Source: Jacaranda mimosifolia
Lineage: Eukaryota; Streptophyta; Magnoliopsida; Lamiales; Bignoniaceae
Assembly: GCA_018894105.1 (NCBI GenBank)
Contig: CM032129.1
Coordinates: 31,327,468 to 31,391,467 of the forward strand
DNA: 64,000 bases
Direction of reading: 5' to 3'
Below are positions 58,357 to 64,000 of this stretch, in pieces. Below the pieces are notes generated by a model. The model did not search any database and was not told the DNA's origin. It worked only from the letters and a program-made list of their open reading frames with translations. Every line of letters begins with the position of its first letter. Position 1 is the stretch's first letter. The translations under genes were made by a program, and so were the position numbers.

Positions 58357-60131
58357 ACAAGCCCCTGAATTATGTTCTTGTTGATGAAAAGTTTCCTCTT
58401 CAAAATAGGAACTATTTATTCTCCAACCTCACAAGAGCCAATGTCTTCTCCAAGTTTGATCTCAAAGCAGGATTTTGGCAGATTGGCATCCATTCTGATG
58501 ATAGCTACAAAACAGCCTTTTGCATCCCAAATGCTCATTTCCAATGGGCTGTTATTTCTTTTGGTCTTAAAATAGCTTCATCGTTGTTCCAGAAAGCTAT
58601 GGTTAGAATTTTTGAGCCTTTGTTCCCGAATGCATTAATCTACATTGATGATATTCTTCTGTTTTCTGAAGATTTAGAATCTCATTCTTATCTTCTCAAT
58701 CGTTTCAGTGAATTGGTTCGACAATATGGAATTATGCTTTCTGAGAAGAAGATGATTATTGCTCAGGATGAAATTGAGTTTTTGGGAATGTACATTAATG
58801 ATGGACAATACTCTTTGCAGCCTCATATAGCTACAGAGCTTCTAAAGTTCCCAGATGATCTGGAGTCCAAGCACCAACTTCAACAATTTCTGGGAGTTAT
58901 CAATTATGTTGTAGACTTCATACCAAGGCTGGCGTCAATAATAAGACCATTACAGGATATGTTAAAGAAAAATCCTCTAGAATGGTCTTATGTCCAAAGG
59001 AAAACCGTTGCTGCTATAAAAGCTGCTATTCAAAAGCTACCTCCTTTGCAGATTCCTTCAGATGGCAAGAGAAGTCTTCAAACAGATGCTAGTGAGACTT
59101 TCTGGGCTGCTGTACTTAGTGAAGAAAAGAACGGGAAGAGAAAAGTATGTGGATACAAGAGTGGTTCATTTAAGACTGCTGAACAACATTACCACTCTAC
59201 CTACAAAGAGATCTTGGCTATAAAACGAGGTATCGAAAAGTTTCAGTTTTATCTCATTGGCGATCATTTCTTTGTAGAAATGGATATGACTGCTTTCCCC
59301 AAAATGCTGAGTTTCAAACCTCATAATTCCATTCCTTCTAAGCAATTACTTAGATGGGCAGAATGGTTTTCTCAGTATAACTTCACAATTAACCATATTA
59401 ATGGGAAGAACAATGTTCTTGCAGATCTTCTTTCTCAACCTAAACTTTTTGAAATACCCAGAAGCCATATTCCCATCATCTGCATGTTTTCTCCAGCATC
59501 TCCCTCAAATATTTCAGCTTTTCATGATTTTCCATTAGAAAGCCTTCCTCCTGAACTATTTGATCTTGTCAAAACTAAAACCCTTAAGTCCAGAGTTAAG
59601 GAACTTATGCTAAAATACCAGTCTCTTACTGTTAGGAAAATTGGACTTCACACATTTGGAGGTTTAGGTTTTCACCCTGATTATCCATTCTTAACATTGT
59701 TCAGTGCCTCTAATCCTTTCCATCTCATGTTTTCCAAAGAATTGCTTTGTCTACTTTGGTACATGCTTGAACAATGGAAGATTGCTGTTGAATTCCCAAT
59801 TGAACAATCTATCAAGTGGATTGCAAAACTTCACAGTGGATGGTTTGATGATTTTGATGATAATCCCTGTGCCAGAGCATTCCTCAAATGGTTCTATTCT
59901 TTATCTACTTGGATGAGATTGTTTAAGGTGATTCAGATTAAACAAATTGGAAAATCTGATCCAGGAATCTTTGTCATTTTTATTCTCTCCAGACAAAGTT
60001 CTCTTCATATCCATAACTTGCCATACTTCTATTTAGTCCAAGAGTATGGTGTCTTTCCTTATCTTCTTAATAAGGACTTCTATGAACATGGATTTGAGAT
60101 CAGGGAGCTTCAAGAAAAAATGGCAGAATAG
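58357..60131 (+). pseudogene. pararetrovirus reverse transcriptase-RNase H, 5' truncated
   Basis: The frame is open to the TAG at 60129-60131. The palm motif FSKFDLKAGFWQI and the catalytic YIDD box (58641-58652) mark the reverse transcriptase. RNase H follows with LQTDAS, YKEILAI, and HINGKNNVLADLLS at about 59395-59436. A region of some 230 residues without a known domain follows. The N-terminal part of the RT and the protease are missing: before 58356 the frame reads antisense left-arm DNA, so the listed ATG at 58287 is not a viral start. The segment copied viral RNA into DNA in the ancestor. Confidence 0.9.
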
Positions 60132-60665
60132 AATTCTGTAGTTCTACCACAAATCTGGCCAAAGTTTGAAGATGATGCTCAATGGGAACAAATGCCAATT
60201 GACTATGCCATTAAACTCCAGAATGATGCCAGAGCATATTTCGAACAATTTTTCACAGAATTTAATCAGACTACACCAACCTTCATGTGGGGTGTTTCAA
60301 AGACTTATTTTAATTCTAACTGGAATTCATTATCTCATAATAAGTCTCCCCAGAATATTGCTGCTACGGCTCCATGTTCTTTTCCAGTAGTCACTCCATT
60401 TCCAGTTGTGGTTCCTACATCAGCATCAACAGATCGTGGAAAAGAAAAAATTGATGTTGTTTCTTCATCAGCACCTTCAGACAAAGGAAAAGAAAAGATT
60501 GATGAAGACATAATGATGGACTCACATGACCCATATGAGCTGGAAAGTCAGTGGATGGAAAAAGCTGAAATTCCTGTTGAATTTGATAACCCTCTGAGTC
60601 AGACACCACTTCAGAATACATCAACTGTGGTTTTTGGTCCTTATCCTGCAGGCTTTTTAACTTAG
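60132..60665 (+). pseudogene. pararetrovirus C-terminal region, unknown function
   Basis: This is in the same frame as the RT segment, separated from it only by the TAG at 60129-60131, and it ends at TAG 60663-60665. It is polar and Ser/Pro-rich with a repeated RGKEKID/KGKEKID and an acidic MMDS stretch. No known domain is seen. In the family this could be the end of the polyprotein or a second ORF. Confidence 0.7.
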
Positions 60666-60809
60666 TGGTCTTGCTTTTTCTTTTTAATTATTGTCCTTTT
60701 GGACCAGTTTGTCAAAAGGTGTGTTTAATTATTGTACTGGTTGTCGATTTTATACTGTTCAATGTTTGTCCTTTGTCCAGCTTTGTAATTACTGTGTCTA
60801 TCATTCCTC

Positions 60810-60817
60810 TATATAAG
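60810..60817 (+). promoter_or_regulatory. pararetrovirus TATA box
   Basis: TATATAAG lies in the palindromic CCTCTATATAAGGA, downstream of the last ORF and about 440 bp before the primer site, where the genomic promoter of Caulimoviridae is expected. The left arm has the same box at 57495-57502 on the minus strand. Confidence 0.75.
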
Positions 60818-61255
60818 GAATGAATTATGTAAGTTTTGAAATAGAAGTTGGAGTGGAATAATAATATGTTAGTTTCCATCTTAGAAGTTATCCTTCTTGT
60901 CTTTCTTATTATCTCTTTACTCATATTTTTTCTATCTTTAAGAATTGTCATCCATATCCGCTATTTTTCTATTTCGCCACCCTCTCCGACTAATTAAAAA
61001 TTTAGTATGCTCTGCAGTTGCCTGTAATAAGGATCCTCTGCATTAGAAAGATTTTTAATTTCCTTAAAAAGATTTTTCTTCGTTAAGTATAATTTTCTTT
61101 AAGTATAGTTTTCTGGTCTTGTTTAGTTTTCTAGTCTGTCTTTGATTCTAACCGAAGCAAGTATCTTAACATAAAAGGACACACCCTTGTTGTTGCCCAC
61201 AGTTGAGGCATTTCCCCGGCGGACGTCATACCTTGTTAAGATACCAGCTTCCAGT

Positions 61256-61268
61256 TGGTATCAGAGCC
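61256..61268 (+). other. tRNA-Met primer-binding site
   Basis: TGGTATCAGAGCC is complementary to the 3' end of initiator tRNA-Met, the minus-strand primer of all Caulimoviridae. It directly abuts the ATG of the next ORF. Confidence 0.92.
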
Positions 61269-62045
61269 ATGGGTAGTTTACTACCCAGGCCCTCTACCTC
61301 TTCTTCTTCCTCTACTCTTACTCCTAGCAATAGTTTTCGTCAGTCTAATGCTTCTAAGATAGACTCACTTTATGAAATCACTTACCTTCCTGATAATAAA
61401 AAGGTTCCACTCACCAACTTACCTCTCATAAATCCTTATAATGCCTTCACCAAACCTAAATCCTCTTTTACTAAAACTGTTAAGAGTCTTATTATGCCTT
61501 CTAAGGTTCAGGTCAAAGAATACGTCCAAGCTTCAGCCTTTGACCAATACTTTATTCCTGCTACTAAGAAGGAGCAAATGGTTTCCATTGAGTTACCTTC
61601 TCATTTGCCTGAGTTATGGCTTTCAGAAGGATATACCCATATCCATTTTGGAGCCATAAGATTTGCTCTTACCCTTCACGGAAGAAAAGGCCTTCCAACT
61701 ACTTTCAGGATTGCTCTCATGGATACCCGATTTGCAGACTATCAACATGCTTGTATTGGCACTGTTCAAACAACGTTGAATGCTGGAACAGTACTCGTTA
61801 CTATGTTTCCAAATTTCAACATGTCAATATCAGATCCATGCTTAAGGTCGGCGCGTAAGCTTCAAATCCAGATATGCGGAGTTGTTCCTACTGCTGTTAC
61901 TTATTCTGCAACACTCCATTATCAAATGGTATACATGATTCAAAATCATTCAATTGATTTTACTTTTCCTCAAGAGACAGATGATTCTCTGTTAATTTCA
62001 GTGGACACCAAGCACATACTTAGTTGTACTTATGTCCCTAAATAA
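61269..62045 (+). pseudogene. pararetrovirus movement protein (30K superfamily)
   Basis: The frame of 258 codons starts at the ATG next to the primer site and ends at TAA 62043-62045. After a Ser/Thr-rich N-terminus comes the core with GYTHIHFGAIRFALTLHG and FRIALMDTRF, whose Asp is the conserved one of 30K movement proteins. These proteins enlarge plasmodesmata for cell-to-cell spread. The stop lies inside what seems to be a longer polyprotein. Confidence 0.85.
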
Positions 62046-62675
62046 TTACCAAGATATGAGTTGCAGAAGCTAATTCCTGATTCATGGATAATCGCCTATG
62101 AACAAACTCACCAGGCGTCAAAGGAATCCAAGCCGATCCAGTCTACTGAGCCATCTTTTCTCAAAAATCAAGATGGAACGGTAGAAATCAAATTCAAAAA
62201 GCAGAAGGAAAAAACTAGTGTTCCCAATTGTTTCAATCCTATGTATTCTATTGAATCTACTATGCCAATTTGTGGATTTGATGGAAATGGAAGTCCTATT
62301 TTTGCACCACCATGTGTTCCTAGACAAAGGCTAGCAAGAATTTCTAGGGCTAATTCTTTTGTGGACACTTTGGGACAACCATCGGGGAAGTTTGATTATC
62401 TGGTGAAGTATACTCCACCACCTCCAACACTGTGGCCAACAACTCATACTGGATGGGGAGTACAGAAGGGATATGAAGACAGCGATGATGAATTTTCTGA
62501 TGATGATGATAACAATCCCTCAAGCAACAATTTGGATGCAGAACCCATCCCAAAACAAATCATGATGTTTGGACCTTCTTCTTCTTCTTCTTCTTCTTCT
62601 TCTTCTTCTTCTTCCTTACAGCAACTGAATTTTCCTCCCAAGGAACTTCAGACTTATGAATTTAAGCACTCGTGA
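62046..62675 (+). pseudogene. pararetrovirus linker region with poly-Ser
   Basis: Same frame as the movement protein, open to TGA 62673-62675. It has a basic stretch, a Pro-rich PPPPTLWPTTHTGWG, an acidic run and a 13-Ser tract. No catalytic motif is seen. It would link the movement and coat domains. Confidence 0.75.
62575..62615 (+). repeat. (TTC)n microsatellite coding for Ser
   Basis: About 13 tandem TTC/TCT units inside the pararetrovirus frame. No other poly-Ser tract is nearby. Confidence 0.9.
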
Positions 62676-63212
62676 AAGATAAAGAATCCAACATCCTAAA
62701 AGTCAGACGGTTCAACGGTGGATATTACTGCTGCGGAAGCAACACTTAACTGGCAGTCAGAAAATGCAGTAGTACAAAATCATATGCAGCAAAAAATTGT
62801 CAAAAGACAGGAGAGAATTGAAGCCAAGATGGAGAGTCAAATTGCAGTATTAATTCAATCTTTAAAAGAGAAGATTGATACTGTTCACAATGAAATCATG
62901 AGACTCCTCCGTAACTCACAAACGTTCAATCATAAGGAGCAGGAGATCAAGATGCTTAGGACCCAACTAAAATCTCTTGAAGATCAGTACCAAAGAGATT
63001 CTATTTGGAGCAAGCCAGAACCTTCAGTATCTCCTTATCTTATTGTTTCACAACCTCTTCATGAGCTGGATAATTTCAAAAAGATGTTTGGAGATTCTTC
63101 TTCATTCTTCTCTGCAGAAGAATATAAGAAGAAAAACAAGCCTCAATCTTCGATGTCAAGTACTGGACCAGTTGTTTCAAAGTCCAGTGATTCTCAACAA
63201 TTCATGATGTAG
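62676..63212 (+). pseudogene. pararetrovirus coiled-coil segment
   Basis: Still in the same frame, with a stop at 62697-62699 and another at 63210-63212. From about 62760 the sequence is a heptad-rich helix (MESQIAVLIQSLKEKIDTVH and on to about 62990), likely a coiled coil before the coat protein. Confidence 0.7.
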
Positions 63213-64000
63213 AGTTCCTCTTCCTCTAATCCTCTTACGGATTTTCTTAAAAAAGTTGTTGATTATGAAGAGGGTAAACTAAACAGACCATGGCCAGTGT
63301 TTACAACTGAAGACATCAGTGATACAGAAGATCTTTCGGAGGATATTCCTTTGCTCTTCATGAATCAGCCTCCAGAAGATCGACCTCCAGAAACTCCTCA
63401 AGAGCCAGTTGTAGATGATAAACTAGAGACCAGTCAACAAGGACGACAACGAAATCCTCATGTTCATGAGCTCGATGACTCGTTCACCACCAGTAATTCA
63501 AGGCATCTGTTTACTTTTGATGATATTCCTCCTTCCATCTGGAAGGATAGGATTCATGAGATGATGTCTTGGTGTGTTACTGAACTCCAAAAATCAAATG
63601 CTACTCTTATTGGAGTCATTAATGGGTTTACTGAAAGGATGACTGGTACATTGAAAGAATGGTGGTATGCTCTTGGAGAATACCGGCAGATCCATGCTAG
63701 AAACTCACCAAAAATTGAGACTTTCATGAATTATATCTATGTCGAGTTTCTAGGACAACATCAAAATAACCTAGATGCTGTCAGGGAGGAGTTCTTCAAA
63801 ATGAAATGTTGTTCTTTTAAGAGAAAAGATATTGAGAAATATTTCCAAAGGATGTCTCAAAAGTTCTATATTCTTGGCGGGATGGACAATCCGAATCTGA
63901 AGCAAGCCTATCTCAATTCCATTCCTGAGTCCCTTGGTCAAGAAACCTTAAGACTCATTGAACTTAGAGGGAGGACACTTGAAAATGTTACTCTCGGAGA
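63213..64000 (+). pseudogene. pararetrovirus coat protein region, runs off the window
   Basis: The frame is open for 262 codons to the window end, following the TAG at 63210. An acidic Pro/Glu-rich part is followed by IPPSIWKDRIHEMMSW and TGTLKEWWYALGEYRQIH, Gag-like features of Caulimoviridae coat proteins. The zinc knuckle and protease would lie to the right, outside the window. Confidence 0.8.

Larger units (their letters stand above)
59945..61246 (+). repeat. right arm of the pararetrovirus inverted repeat
   Basis: The partner of 57066-58356, with the two arms 1588 bp apart. This copy continues beyond the repeat into the primer-binding site and movement protein. Confidence 0.92.
57066..64000 (+). 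mobile_element. endogenous pararetrovirus (Caulimoviridae-like), rearranged and broken
   Basis: The parts seen are an inverted copy of the genome 3' end, then on the plus strand RT/RNase H, a C-terminal region, a TATA promoter, a leader, a tRNA-Met primer-binding site, a movement protein region, a linker and the coat protein, open at the window end. There is no integrase and no LTR, as expected for Caulimoviridae. Running through the primer site into the next genome start means the source was circular or concatenated viral DNA. The genus is not safely assigned by eye; one long reading frame with MP first suggests a Petuvirus/Florendovirus-like virus. Several in-frame stops make it non-functional. 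Confidence 0.9.

Noticed and set aside
62444..62641. Poly-Glu open frame on the minus strand
   Set aside because: It is the complement of the TTC repeat in the pararetrovirus frame.

Overview
The window is plant nuclear DNA from a eudicot. It is AT-rich and dense in transposons, with genes split by short GT-AG introns. The gene families present are plant-specific (DRM1/ARP, type I MADS, AP2/ERF with EAR motifs), and the mobile DNA is typical of plants: Copia, CACTA, Tourist-type MITEs, and an endogenous pararetrovirus. The species cannot be named from the sequence. All similarities below were judged by reading and aligning by eye; no database was searched.

Layout. 1-2 kb: a three-exon dormancy/auxin-repressed (DRM1/ARP-type) gene on the minus strand. 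2-32 kb: a decayed segmental cluster in which a module [flank A - block B - type I MADS gene - block C - small ERF repressor gene - block D] was duplicated. Three MADS copies survive (7810-10174, 14189-14994, 26169-26980) and two ERF copies (10639-11061, 30313-30738). Later insertions have cut into the cluster: a truncated Copia element (3820-7206), a solo LTR exactly at the intron/exon boundary of the first MADS gene (8461-9978), a 5.1-kb CACTA element (16222-21321), a MULE-like insertion in the TATA box of the third MADS gene (24751-26112), a SINE and several MITEs. Because the module is repeated, empty sites in sister copies confirm several of these insertions.

32-57 kb: mostly intergenic DNA with MITEs, a LINE RNase H fragment carrying a 66-bp perfect copy of a nearby MITE, an intact minus-strand class II ERF repressor gene (40062-40739), a MULE-type MITE with a 10-bp target duplication, a possible solo LTR and microsatellites.

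57-64 kb: an endogenous Caulimoviridae-like pararetrovirus. Its 3' end (end of the polyprotein, TATA box, leader) occurs twice as a large inverted repeat (57066-58356 against 59945-61246) around an RT/RNase H segment. To the right the genome reads through the tRNA-Met primer-binding site into movement-protein and coat-protein regions and leaves the window open. The reading frame has several in-frame stops, so this is an old, broken copy.

The likely working genes are the DRM1-type gene, MADS2, MADS3, ERF2 and the 40-kb ERF. MADS1 and ERF1 both carry changes at conserved DNA-binding positions and look like decaying copies. The most interesting points are how transposon ends created or duplicated regulatory signals in the MADS genes (splice acceptor, TATA box), and the inverted pararetrovirus arms, which could yield hairpin RNA if transcribed.
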